64,000 nt of DNA, taken from NCBI GenBank assembly GCA_017541665.1, contig JAFXYP010000069.1:1-64000 (forward strand). The letters run 5' to 3'. Below are positions 1 through 9,916 of this stretch, piece by piece (within the stretch, counting starts at the first letter, position 1; each line of letters opens with the position of its first letter). The position numbers and the translations under genes are program-made. A model generated the notes under the pieces. That model did not search any database. It had not been told where the DNA came from and saw nothing but the letters and a program-made list of their open reading frames with translations. The stretch comes from Lentisphaeria bacterium. GTDB taxonomy: Bacteria > Verrucomicrobiota > Lentisphaeria > Victivallales > UBA1829.

Positions 1-587
1 TCCTTTTCCATGAGGAAACCGGCGACGGAGGTGCCGATGTACTTGGTGATGACGGCGGTGGAGGCGTGGGCGCGGTGGGCGGTGCCGAACGCGTCGTTGC
101 AGTAGATGTCGCCGTAGGAGGCGAGCTTCTGGGCGAGGACTTTCTGCTTTTCCTTGAGTTCGGCCTTCTTCGCCTTGAACTCCTCGTCGCTCTGGCCTTC
201 CTTCTGTTTGAGCTTGCCCTGTTCTTCCTTGTAGAAGCGGGTGTTCTCGAGCATCACGACGTCGCCGGGCTTCATGGCTTTGACGATGTCGTCGGCGTTG
301 GCGCAGTCGGGTGCGAAGGTAACGGGCTTGCCGAGCATCTTGGAGAGGTATTCGGCGACGGGCTTCAGGCTGAAATCGGCCTCGTAACCCTTTTCGGCGG
401 GACGGCCGAGGTGGCTCATGAGGACAAGGCTGCCGCCCTGTTCGAGGACATACTGGATGGAGGGCAGGGCGCCCTTGATGCGGGTGTCGTCTTTGATGAC
501 GCCTTCCTTGATGGGTACGTTGAAGTCGACGTGCATGACAACGCGTTTGCCTTTGAGATCGACGTCGCGCAGGGTTTTCTTATTCAT
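1..587 (-). CDS. pgk: Phosphoglycerate kinase, N-terminal part (cut by window edge)
   Basis: Catalyses 1,3-bisphosphoglycerate + ADP to 3-phosphoglycerate + ATP in cytoplasmic glycolysis. Reading the minus strand from the ATG at 587 gives [20 protein letters not shown] and then the family motifs DFNVP, MSHLGRP and [12 protein letters not shown], which fix the assignment. About 195 N-terminal residues are present; the rest lies left of the window. A lysine/glutamate-rich insert ([17 protein letters not shown]) precedes the DAFGTAH motif. The gene sits 115 bp downstream of gap on the same strand, the usual gap-pgk order, so cotranscription from the gap promoter is likely. Confidence 0.95.
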   Translation of the reverse strand, partial: MNKKTLRDVDLKGKRVVMHVDFNVPIKEGVIKDDTRIKGALPSIQYVLEQGGSLVLMSHLGRPAEKGYEADFSLKPVAEYLSKMLGKPVTFAPDCANADDIVKAMKPGDVVMLENTRFYKEEQGKLKQKEGQSDEEFKAKKAELKEKQKVLAQKLASYGDIYCNDAFGTAHRAHASTAVITKYIGTSVAGFLMEK

Positions 588-702
588 GGAAAAACTCCGT
601 TTGTTGAATGTGAAAAGAAAAAGTCGGTTTTGGAAAGAAAGCGGGACGGGCGGAATGCCGCCCGCCCCGCGGGATTTCAAGCAAGAATACCTTGAAAACA
701 GC

Positions 703-1800
<1,098 letters not shown>

Positions 1801-1980
1801 GGAAAGAACGCGAGATTCGATAAAAAAATATCGGATTGTGCCTCGCGCGTCTGATAAAATGAGGGAAAGCCGCCGCCGGACGATCCGAAATTGTCCCGAT
1901 TCGGGACCCGCGGAACGCACCGCCGGACCATCCGTTTTTGTCCGCCGACTCAGCACCCTGCCACCTTCGCCGTCTCCTCC

Positions 1981-2125
1981 GTGCTTGAGCGTAGCCAAGC
2001 ACAACCGCCGTGGAGGCCCTGCTTCCCGCGTCACGCGGTTATTAAAACTTGTCGGGCGCAAGCGGGTTTACCGATGCTCGCAAATGCGAGCCCCAAGCGA
2101 AGCGTGGACGCATAGCGTCCTTTTT
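1981..2125 (+). repeat. Palindromic repeat cluster, copy 1
   Basis: In the gap between gap and the repeat protein (1801-2124, no gene seen). First hairpin 1981-2002: 7-bp stem GTGCTTG/CAAGCAC around loop AGCGTAGC. A linker AACCGCCGT leads to a second hairpin (2012-2026, GGAGGC/GCTTCC) and a third (2026-2038, CCGCG-TCA-CGCGG). Further hairpins are at 2075-2090 (GCTCGCA/TGCGAGC) and 2106-2120 (GGACGC-ATA-GCGTCC followed by TTTTT, which would look like a terminator for plus-strand transcription). The order hairpin A, linker, hairpin B, hairpin C recurs at 6630-6688 in reverse orientation, and A-linker-B recurs at 39386. Confidence 0.75.
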
Positions 2126-5100
2126 CACAAGCTCGCGAGCATGCCCTTGCCGGATTCCTCGAAGATGCGCTCCGTGGTGGCGTCGAGGAACGCACCTGCG
2201 GCGGTCAGTTCGGCGAACCGGTCGGAACCGTCAGCGCCGAACTTGAGCGTGACCTGTTCGGCTGTGACGCCGGAGACCTTGACGCTGTTTTCGCCGTCCG
2301 TGTAGGTCAGCGTTTCGGCGTCCCAGTTCGATTCACTGCCGCTGGCGAACCACAGCGTGACGGAACCGCCCGCGAGCTGTTCCACATTGTCCACGCCCCA
2401 GTTGTCGCAGAACGTGAACACGTCGTCGCCTCCTCCTCCGTGCATGTTGTCGTCTCCGATGCCGCCGGCGATCACGTCGTCGCCGGACGCGCCGACGATG
2501 CGGTCGTTTCCGGCGTCGCCGAAGAGCATGTTGTTGCCCTTGTTCGCCCAGATGACGTCGTCGCCCGCGCCGCCGCGGATCGTGAGGCCGTCGCCGATGT
2601 ATTCGAACTGCTGGCTGGTCATGTCCACGATGTCGTCGCCCGCGCCCGCACGGATTTCCTGAATCCTGTACAGTCTGGCGGTCTGTTCCTCGATCTCTTT
2701 CGGCAGTTCGGTATAGACATCGTCCACGAAGATCGCGTCGCCGTTCTCGCCGTCGGTCAGGCACAACACATTCGGGTCGGCGGAACCGAAGAAAAGATTT
2801 TGAATCCTTCCTTTTCCCTTTGCGGAAATGATATCATTTGTTCCGGTCCAGTCGTTGATGGAGCCGACGTGCTGCGCGCAATAGAACCGGCTCCATGTTC
2901 CGTTCGGCATGGCGAAGAACAGGTCGTCGCTGCCGTCCTCGACTGCCTGCACGACCTTCGGCACGGCTTCTTCGGGGGCAGCCTCGGATACGATCGGTTC
3001 CCCGACCGCCCAATCGCTGTTGGCGTCCGCCTTCACACGCCACTGGTATGTCTCTCCTGGCAAATCCGGCATATCGACAGCGCCGCCCATCGTGACAACC
3101 CGGACAACATGCTCGAAATTGTCCGTCGAGTATTCCACGATATATCCGTTTGCTCCGGTCGTCTCCCACGACACCTGCTCCGCCGTTCCGGTCGGCCCTG
3201 TCGGCGTCATGTCCGGCACCTCGACCGTCACGGACAATATGCCGTCCGCCAGGTTCAGCGTGTAGTCGTCGTATCCGACCTTGACCGTTTCCCCGACCGT
3301 GAGCGCACCAAGCTCATTTCCGGCATTGTTCACCACGGAGATCGTGCCGGCGAACTCCGTCGCACCGTTCGCGAGAGCATAGACAAAGCTTCCCGGCTTC
3401 CATTCATCATCCACAGTGAGCGTGTACAGCGGCGTCCCCTGAATAACAGACAAATCATTGATCAGAGCTTCCGCTCCCGCTTCCGTCTGCCTCAGGTCGA
3501 AGTCAAGGATCCCGCCGTTACTGACAAAAACGTCCACCCCGCTTTCGAACACCATCTTCCCCGTGACCGTGCCCCCGGAGCGAACATAGAGCACACCGCC
3601 TCTATTGACCGTCATGTGGTTCGCCACGCCGCCGGAGCTGACAAAGCCGCCGCCGGAGTTGAGTGTGGTATTGTTCGCCACGCCGCCGGAGCTGATATAA
3701 AAGATACCTCCGGAGTTGACCGTCGTGCTATTCGCCGTGCCGCCGGAGGAGACGTACATGCTGCCTCCGTTGACCGTGTTACTGTCCGCCATACAGCCGC
3801 TGGAAACATAGAGCCTGCCTCCGGAGTTGACCGTCGTGCTATTCGTCGTACCGCCGGAGGAGACGTGCATGCTGCCTTCGGAGTTGACCGTGGTATTGTC
3901 CGCCATGCCACCGGAGGAGACGTGCATGCTGCCTCCGGAGTTTATCATCGTGCTGTCCACGGAACCGCCGATCACATACATCTCGCAGTAATTGTTGACC
4001 GTGGTGCCATTCGCCGTGCCGCCGGAGGAGACATACATTTTTGTTCCTTCATAAAGGATGTTGTTGTCCGCCGTGCCGCCGGAGGAAACTTTGAGGTTGC
4101 CCATGTAAACCAATGTGTCATGGAAGAACTCGCCGTTTTTCACATCGGCAGTACCGCTGCTGACGACAAGCCCGTCGGATGTGTAGGGTGACGGGGTGTC
4201 CCCTTCTCCGATCTTTAGAGACAGTACGCTGTCCACCAGGTTAAGCGTATAGGCTGTATCCGAAATCGTAACAGTTTCGCCGATTGAAAGTGTGCCGAGT
4301 TCTTTTCCTGCCATATCTGCGACCGTAATCGTCTTGTTGAAACTGTCTGCTTTTTCTGCAAGTGTGTAGGTTCCCTCCGCCTGATTCGCATTGACCGTAA
4401 TGGTGTAAAGAGGAGAACCGGAAATACGGGAGAAGTCGTTGATTCTTGCTGCGGTGCCCGGCAGGATATTTGTCAGATCGAAATCCACGATCGCACCGCT
4501 GAGCAGAGTGATTATGGTGTTCAGACAAGCCGTTCTTCCGGTCAGCTTTCCACCAGAGCTAACTATGAGATTGAGATTGTCCCCAATGATTGTAGTGCTG
4601 TTCGCCACGCCGCCGCTGATTCTGAGCTTGCCGCCGCGGTTGACCGTGGTGTCATTCGCGGTGCCACCGGAATACACGATTGCACTGTAACCGGATTCAA
4701 TGCTCATGGATTCCATGATGTCGGTTTTCCCGATCAATCTGCTGCCGTTTCCGTATCCGTAATAGACATTTGCGTCCCGCTCAAGAAATATGATTTCAGC
4801 GCCTGCATCGGCATAATAGCTTCCCTGCCATGGATTGAAGGCGATCGTCGCCGTTCCGCCGCTGGAGACAACGACCGTGCTCCAGCCGTTGATCGTGGTG
4901 ACGTTCGCCGTTCCGCCGCTGTAAACATAAAGACAGCCGCGGCTGTTGACCATGGTGTTGTTTGCCGTTCCGCCGCTGTAGACATAGAATTCGCCGCCAT
5001 TGACCGTGGTGCCGGTCGCCGTGCCGCCGTCGAGGATTTTGAGCTGACCTCCGCCATTGACCGTGGTGCCGGTCGCCGTGCCGCCGTCGAGGATTTTGAG

Positions 5101-6381
5101 CTGACCTACGACGTTGACATTGACATCGACCGCAGACCATTCGGAGGAGATGTCTTTCGTTTCATTCGTCAGGTCACCGGAAAATATATTCTTCTTGATG
5201 GAAACCGTAACGGTGAGGCTGGAACCGTCCAGAGACAGCAGGTAGTTGGTCTTGTCAACGGTGAGCGCGTTGCCGACCGTGAGCGTGCCGAGCTTCCAGC
5301 CGGAGGTGTTCTGTACCGTGATCGTGCCGTTGAATCCCGCCGCCCCTTCCGCGAGCGCATAGACGCCAATCGTCTGCGTGTCGGACACCGTGAGCGTGTA
5401 AGTCGGCGTCCCCTGGATGATCGACAGATCATTGACCAGAGCCGCCCCTCCCGCCTCCGCCTGCCTCAGGTCGAAGTCAAGGATCCCGCCGTTACTGACG
5501 AAAACGTCCGCCCCGCTATCGAACACCAACTTTCCCGTGACCGTGCCCCCGGAGCGAACATGGAGATCGCCGCCATTGTTGACCGTGGTGTCGATCACCG
5601 TTCCGCCGGAGCTGACATCAATGCCGCCGCCGGAATTGAGCGTGGTTTCGTTTGCCACGCCGCCAGAGCTGACACGAAAGATGCCGCCGGATTCGACCGT
5701 AGTGTTGTTCGCCGTTCCGCCGCTGCGAACATAAAGATAGCCGCGGCTGTTGACCATGGTGTTGTTTGCCGTTCCGCCGCTGAAGATTATGATTCTGCCG
5801 TCATCAGAGACTGTCATGCTGTTCGCCGTGCCCCCGAAATCGACAACGAGACGGCCGTTGGAGTTGACTGCGGTACTGTTTGCCACGCCGCCGCCTGAAA
5901 TGATGAGACCACCATTAGTGCTGACCGTAGTGTTGTCCGCAATGCCTCCGCTGAAGACATGGAGAGAACCATGGGATTCGACAGTCGTTTTGTTGGCGGT
6001 TCCATCAGCCATCACAAACATGGAACCGTCAGTACCGGAAATGCTCTTCGAAGACATTTCCTGTGCATGCGACAGAAGCTGATCGTTGGCTCCGTAATAC
6101 ACCCCGGAATACTGACTGACAAATGTTACATTCGCTCCAGTAACGATATCGACATATCCGACACACGGAGTCCAATCCACATCCGTTGCCGTGCCCCCGA
6201 ACCGGACTTGGAGAGATCCGCCGGAATTGACCGTAATGCCGTTCGCCGTGCCGCCGGAGGAGACAACGAGATTGCCGTTGGCTTTGACCGTGGTGTCGAT
6301 CGCCGTGCCGCCGCCGGAGATAATGAGTGTGTCGCGTAAAATGATATTGTTCGCAATGTCGCCGCTGGATAAGTCGTCCAT
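2125..6381 (-). CDS. Giant repeat surface protein with RTX C-terminus (adhesin-like)
   Basis: Probable secreted or surface-attached protein of 1418 residues. It consists mainly of tens of degenerate 16-19-residue beta-type repeats of the form SSGGTANNTTVNSGG, as in AIDA-like passenger domains. Three copies of a roughly 115-residue module (DFDLRQ.., YTLTV.., YALAEGA.., LGTLTVG) lie near residues 275-400, 610-725 and 940-1055. Then come a fibronectin-III-like segment (about 1060-1130) and RTX calcium-binding nonapeptides (GGAGDDVI, GNDRIVG, GGGGDDVF) around 1240-1330. There is no N-terminal signal peptide and no autotransporter barrel, so type I secretion through the C-terminus is inferred; no transporter is in the window. 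ATG 6381 is preferred over GTG 6390 because GAAAGG is correctly spaced from it. Exact adhesive role unknown. Confidence 0.85.
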   Translation of the reverse strand: MDDLSSGDIANNIILRDTLIISGGGTAIDTTVKANGNLVVSSGGTANGITVNSGGSLQVRFGGTATDVDWTPCVGYVDIVTGANVTFVSQYSGVYYGANDQLLSHAQEMSSKSISGTDGSMFVMADGTANKTTVESHGSLHVFSGGIADNTTVSTNGGLIISGGGVANSTAVNSNGRLVVDFGGTANSMTVSDDGRIIIFSGGTANNTMVNSRGYLYVRSGGTANNTTVESGGIFRVSSGGVANETTLNSGGGIDVSSGGTVIDTTVNNGGDLHVRSGGTVTGKLVFDSGADVFVSNGGILDFDLRQAEAGGAALVNDLSIIQGTPTYTLTVSDTQTIGVYALAEGAAGFNGTITVQNTSGWKLGTLTVGNALTVDKTNYLLSLDGSSLTVTVSIKKNIFSGDLTNETKDISSEWSAVDVNVNVVGQLKILDGGTATGTTVNGGGQLKILDGGTATGTTVNGGEFYVYSGGTANNTMVNSRGCLYVYSGGTANVTTINGWSTVVVSSGGTATIAFNPWQGSYYADAGAEIIFLERDANVYYGYGNGSRLIGKTDIMESMSIESGYSAIVYSGGTANDTTVNRGGKLRISGGVANSTTIIGDNLNLIVSSGGKLTGRTACLNTIITLLSGAIVDFDLTNILPGTAARINDFSRISGSPLYTITVNANQAEGTYTLAEKADSFNKTITVADMAGKELGTLSIGETVTISDTAYTLNLVDSVLSLKIGEGDTPSPYTSDGLVVSSGTADVKNGEFFHDTLVYMGNLKVSSGGTADNNILYEGTKMYVSSGGTANGTTVNNYCEMYVIGGSVDSTMINSGGSMHVSSGGMADNTTVNSEGSMHVSSGGTTNSTTVNSGGRLYVSSGCMADSNTVNGGSMYVSSGGTANSTTVNSGGIFYISSGGVANNTTLNSGGGFVSSGGVANHMTVNRGGVLYVRSGGTVTGKMVFESGVDVFVSNGGILDFDLRQTEAGAEALINDLSVIQGTPLYTLTVDDEWKPGSFVYALANGATEFAGTISVVNNAGNELGALTVGETVKVGYDDYTLNLADGILSVTVEVPDMTPTGPTGTAEQVSWETTGANGYIVEYSTDNFEHVVRVVTMGGAVDMPDLPGETYQWRVKADANSDWAVGEPIVSEAAPEEAVPKVVQAVEDGSDDLFFAMPNGTWSRFYCAQHVGSINDWTGTNDIISAKGKGRIQNLFFGSADPNVLCLTDGENGDAIFVDDVYTELPKEIEEQTARLYRIQEIRAGAGDDIVDMTSQQFEYIGDGLTIRGGAGDDVIWANKGNNMLFGDAGNDRIVGASGDDVIAGGIGDDNMHGGGGDDVFTFCDNWGVDNVEQLAGGSVTLWFASGSESNWDAETLTYTDGENSVKVSGVTAEQVTLKFGADGSDRFAELTAAGAFLDATTERIFEESGKGMLASL
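4994..5107 (-). repeat. Exact 57-bp tandem duplication inside the repeat protein
   Basis: 4994-5050 and 5051-5107 are identical and encode two consecutive copies of the 19-residue unit GQLKILDGGTATGTTVNGG. Other units of the protein are diverged, so this is a recent unit duplication. It preserves the frame. Confidence 0.9.
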
Positions 6382-6433
6382 TTCGAGCACGCCTTTCGTT
6401 GTTCGTGTTATGATTCATTGTGATTCATTCATT

Positions 6434-6461
6434 ACTATAGCCGTTAAAAGGAAAATATCAA
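6434..6461 (-). promoter_or_regulatory. Sigma70-type promoter of the repeat-protein gene
   Basis: Minus strand: -35 TTGATA (6456-6461), 16-bp spacer, -10 TATAGT (6434-6439), about 55 bp upstream of the ATG at 6381. Between it and the start there is a tandem GATTCATT repeat. Confidence 0.6.
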
Positions 6462-6542
6462 ACACTTTTTTGAAACAAATCTCTTTGGGGAAAAAAATGA
6501 AAAAACACGCTGCGTCATGCTGTGCCGGTGGAAAAACCGGGG

Positions 6543-6579
6543 TCTCCGCTGCGGCAGTGCGCGGCTTTCGCTCGTGCAC
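6543..6579 (-). repeat. Palindromic repeat, copy 2 (reverse orientation)
   Basis: Minus strand: hairpin GTGCACG/CGCGCAC with one mismatch around loop AGCGAAAGC (6557-6579), followed by TGCCGCAGCGGAGACC, which matches the linker and start of the second hairpin at 39408-39422. The region 6391-7055 between two genes holds only the promoter above and these repeats. Confidence 0.6.
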
Positions 6580-6629
6580 ATCGCGCCGCCTCGGCTTCCT
6601 CGTTCATGCCCGGCGATCTTTTTCGTTTG

Positions 6630-6688
6630 CCGCGAGACGCGGGAGGCAGGGTCTCCACTGATACGGTGCGCGACTAACGTTCGCGCAC
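6630..6688 (-). repeat. Palindromic repeat, copy 3 (reverse orientation)
   Basis: Read on the minus strand it has hairpin GTGCGCG/CGCGCAC (6666-6688, loop AACGTTAGT), a 9-base linker, GGAGACCCTGCCTCC, then CCGCG-TCT-CGCGG (6630-6642). The last two hairpins align closely with 2012-2038. Confidence 0.7.
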
Positions 6689-6771
6689 GATAAAATAAAA
6701 TAGGGCAAATAGGGCAAAATGAGGCGGACAGGGGAGATACGCCTTATCCGCCTAATAATCTTTACCACTCC

Positions 6772-6858
6772 GTGTCGTCGCGGAGCACGGCAAAACCGCA
6801 GTCGAGGCTCCGCCTCGTGCTCAAGCGAAGCTGAGAGCACTACTCGACACCGCTCGCG
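6772..6858 (+). repeat. Palindromic repeat, copies 4 and 5
   Basis: Hairpin 6772-6793 (GTGTCGT/ACGGCAA, loop CGCGGAGC), linker AACCGCAGT, hairpin 6803-6817 (CGAGGC-TCC-GCCTCG), hairpin 6817-6840 (GTGCTCA/TGAGAGCAC, loop AGCGAAGC) and hairpin CACCGC-TC-GCGGTG just after. Same order and linker as copy 1. Confidence 0.65.
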
Positions 6859-6904
6859 GTGGGGTTTACTTCGCGGTCAGGAAGGAAACACCACCACAAA
6901 AAAA

Positions 6905-6996
6905 CTCTGCCATGCGCGTCTCGCGGCAAATCAAATGTGTGCGAGCACGGGCGAGCTTTCCGAGGCGGCGCAGCCGCCCCCAGCAAAGCGGGGGCG
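6905..6996 (+). repeat. Palindromic repeat, copy 6
   Basis: Starts with CTCTGCCATG and the hairpin CGCG-TCT-CGCG (6915-6925) shared with copy 3, and ends with a perfect 7-bp stem CGCCCCC/GGGGGCG around loop AGCAAAGC (6975-6996). Confidence 0.6.
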
Positions 6997-7055
6997 CGAA
7001 TGCGTCCAATACTTCAAATCCTCGGAAAGCCCGTTATTCTCTTGCGGCGGGATCG

Positions 7056-9839
7056 TCAGAAGAAGTCGAGGAAGCCTTTCTCCTTTTCCGGCTCTGCGCC
7101 GAGGACTTTCAACACCTCGGGATCGAAACTGAAATGCTCCTCCAGCGTGACTTCTTTCTCGACCCTTTTCTTTGCGGAGCTGTCCCAGACTTTATCTTTC
7201 ATCGTCAGGTCCGTGCGTGCGCCGTATTTCAGGAGGACCTTCGCCGTCTCGTAATTCTTGTAGCTCAAAGCCATATACAGGCCGGACGATTCGTACGGAT
7301 GTTTGGTGTCTCCGGGCGTTTTGGGGAAATCCGGCACGAACCCGTGCTTCAGGAGCAACTCCATGATTTTGGTTTGGCCTCCGTGGGCGGCGATTTCAAC
7401 AGGATAATGCTCGCCCGCACGGCGGTAATCGTCAGGCGAAACCTTCACTCCGTGTTCGAGCAGCAGTTCCGCCATTTCCAGATGACTGTCCGACAGGGCA
7501 TGCATGATCGGCTTGCTGCGGGAGACTTTGTCCGCCTCGTTGACGTCCGCTCCTGCGTCGAGATATTCCTTCACCAACTCAAGGTCGTTCCACATGATCG
7601 CCGCCCAGAACGGCTTTTTGAATCCGCGCGCTTCCAGCATGTCCACCATTTCCTGCGTTCCCTGCAGGTACGCATTGAACCTGGGGGTGCGGGTGGAAAC
7701 CGAGTTTTCAGGTTTCTCCGGGTCCAGCCCTTTTTCCAGGAAGAACTTGAACGCGTCGGTGTTCCGGTACAGCGCGGCATAGTTGAAACACTTGTCCCAG
7801 TCTTCCCCGGACATCCGATCGCGGTATTCCCAGAAAAGAGGAAGGAGATGTTCCTGTTTGGACAGCATCAGACCGCTGATGTTCTTCTCCTTGAATGTCG
7901 CACCGGCGGCGAGCAGCGTCTTCACCGTCTCCGTGTGGGGGAAGCCATCTTTAGGGGAGAGCGCGTATTCCAGCAGGGTTTTCCCTGCAACACCCCCGCC
8001 GGTCGGCTCGATCGGCGTGTTGACGGCCGCCAGATTTTCCTCGTTCTCCAACGCCTTCTTCAGCCCGTCGGCATTGCCTTCCCGGACCAGCGTGAACAGC
8101 GACGGTCTGGTTCCAGCCTGGATCCTGCCCATGATCTCGGGATCGACCTTGAAGTTCTGCTCCAGAAGATACTCCAGAACGGTCTTTCCATTCGGGATTT
8201 TCTGATTGAAGTCGAAGCCGTTCTTCACAAGCAGATCGAAAGCTTTTTTGTTATTTGTCCTCGCGGCTTCCGCGACGCAGGCCGCCCCCATTTCCGTGGG
8301 GATCAACGCGGCTCCGCCGTGGTTCAGCACGAACTCGAAGATTTTGTTTTTCCGTTCAAGAAAATACTGGTCCCGGTATTGGGGAGACTGCTCAATCGCG
8401 CGAGACAACAGAGGCACCTGCACCTTGCTGGTTCCCATTGTTGCGTTCACGTTGAAATCGAGGTCCTTCCCCTCGCACAGCTTAAGCAGTTCGTCATACT
8501 TCGCGCCGACGATCAGGTCTTGCGCCAGCTTGATCTCCTCCTCCGTCTTCGGGAACGTGTCGCCGGACTGCTGTTTCACATCCTCAATTCGCTTGTCCAG
8601 CGCATCCTGTCTGGCCTGTTCTTCCGCTTGTTTTCGCTCGGCTTCCCTCCTGTCCGCTGCCTGGACCATCCGCCGCATCGTCATATCGGCGTCCATTTTC
8701 TTTTTCTGAAGGGGCCGGTATTCGCGGATCGCATTCGCCTGTTCCTTCGAAATGCCGCCGCGCGGGATTTCCAGATATGTAGTCTTCCTTCGGGGCGAAA
8801 TATCGAGCCCGACAATCAGGAAGAGCTTTTTCGCGGATGTTTCCAGCAGGACCATCGGCTGTTCGGCGGCGGTGATGTCCATCGGGACGCCATAGTAGTC
8901 GCCCACGAGCTTCGCGGGCTCACTGCACAGGGATTCGATCTTGTCGTCAGGGATCGCCGCGCAGCGCTTGTTGAGGCTCAGCAGCAGGGTGTCGCCTTCC
9001 CCGGGATACGCGTCAACGCCGTCGAAATAATCGCACCCGGCATTGACCAGCTCCTTTTTGAAGGGAGTCCCGCGGGGCCGTATCGGAGACTTTCCCTGGG
9101 AGAAGAAAACGAAGTCGCCGACCTTCGCGGCGGCGGGGTAGTACACTTTCAGGTCATTCTGGGCCGCCGCGACTTCCTTCATCTTTCCTTCCGCGAGGTT
9201 CGGAACGCCCGAACCCGATATGGTGATGGATTTCAGGCCGTCGATCGCCGGCGGCATGTTCAGCAGCGCGGTCAGATCGGGATTCTTTTTCCACGACGTT
9301 CCGTCCGGGATGCGGACGTATGCGAGCTGCTGCCACACGTATCCGGGAGAATGGTCCTTGAGCTTGAAAACATAAGTCGACTGGTCCGTTTCATCTTTCA
9401 GGAGATAATAGGAATCCGTTTTCATGCCCTGCGACTTTGTCGTCGGTTTTTTTTCCGGGAGAACACCCGTCGACAGGATCGACTTGATTTCGTCTTCCGA
9501 GAGAATCATGATCGGCGTTTTCCGCATGTCGATCTCGCCCCGGATGCTGAAATCGAGTCCCGCGGGGCCTTTTTCCGGATTCCGCTCCCGCATGGCAAGC
9601 TCGGCCAGCTCCTGAATGTTCGCGGGCTTTCTGAACGGGACCCACTCCGTTTTGCCCGTTGCGAAGGAGAAATGAAAGATTCCTCCGCCCGTGACGGCAT
9701 CGAACGTCTCCGCAGGCGGATTCAGTTCGAACTCCGCCGTTTTGACGCCGCTTTGAGCGAACGCCGTCAGGGGGGCGGCGAATAAAAGAATGCTGCCGCA
9801 GAGGATCGCGGCGATGGTGCTGACCGTTTTGGATTTCAT
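7056..9839 (-). CDS. Secreted ankyrin-repeat-like protein
   Basis: A 927-residue protein of unknown function. The first about 29 residues (MKSKTVSTIAAILCG... ending AFAQ) form a Sec signal peptide, so it is exported. The middle has a charged, probably helical stretch (AADRREAERKQAEEQARQ, near residue 390). The C-terminal half carries ankyrin-like helix pairs, for example LLLEHGVKVSPDD, EIAAHGGQTKIMELLLKHGF and AKVLLKYGARTDL, a fold used for protein-protein contacts. The ATG at 9839 has GGAGG 8 bases upstream; an apparent N-terminal extension to 10328 is antisense to mtaD and is discarded. It lies 77 bp after mtaD, so it could be the last gene of the cysS transcript or have its own promoter. 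Confidence 0.8.
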   Translation of the reverse strand: MKSKTVSTIAAILCGSILLFAAPLTAFAQSGVKTAEFELNPPAETFDAVTGGGIFHFSFATGKTEWVPFRKPANIQELAELAMRERNPEKGPAGLDFSIRGEIDMRKTPIMILSEDEIKSILSTGVLPEKKPTTKSQGMKTDSYYLLKDETDQSTYVFKLKDHSPGYVWQQLAYVRIPDGTSWKKNPDLTALLNMPPAIDGLKSITISGSGVPNLAEGKMKEVAAAQNDLKVYYPAAAKVGDFVFFSQGKSPIRPRGTPFKKELVNAGCDYFDGVDAYPGEGDTLLLSLNKRCAAIPDDKIESLCSEPAKLVGDYYGVPMDITAAEQPMVLLETSAKKLFLIVGLDISPRRKTTYLEIPRGGISKEQANAIREYRPLQKKKMDADMTMRRMVQAADRREAERKQAEEQARQDALDKRIEDVKQQSGDTFPKTEEEIKLAQDLIVGAKYDELLKLCEGKDLDFNVNATMGTSKVQVPLLSRAIEQSPQYRDQYFLERKNKIFEFVLNHGGAALIPTEMGAACVAEAARTNNKKAFDLLVKNGFDFNQKIPNGKTVLEYLLEQNFKVDPEIMGRIQAGTRPSLFTLVREGNADGLKKALENEENLAAVNTPIEPTGGGVAGKTLLEYALSPKDGFPHTETVKTLLAAGATFKEKNISGLMLSKQEHLLPLFWEYRDRMSGEDWDKCFNYAALYRNTDAFKFFLEKGLDPEKPENSVSTRTPRFNAYLQGTQEMVDMLEARGFKKPFWAAIMWNDLELVKEYLDAGADVNEADKVSRSKPIMHALSDSHLEMAELLLEHGVKVSPDDYRRAGEHYPVEIAAHGGQTKIMELLLKHGFVPDFPKTPGDTKHPYESSGLYMALSYKNYETAKVLLKYGARTDLTMKDKVWDSSAKKRVEKEVTLEEHFSFDPEVLKVLGAEPEKEKGFLDFF

Positions 9840-9916
9840 GTCAGGTCCTCCGGTGTTTCTGGTTGGGGGGCATGCTGGACAGTTGTCAACGTTGGAACAG
9901 TATTTTGCCGGGCGGC

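Noticed and set aside
3540-4100. CRISPR-like appearance of short regular repeats
   Set aside because: The repeats are in frame, degenerate and code for a protein repeat; there are no constant repeats with unique spacers.
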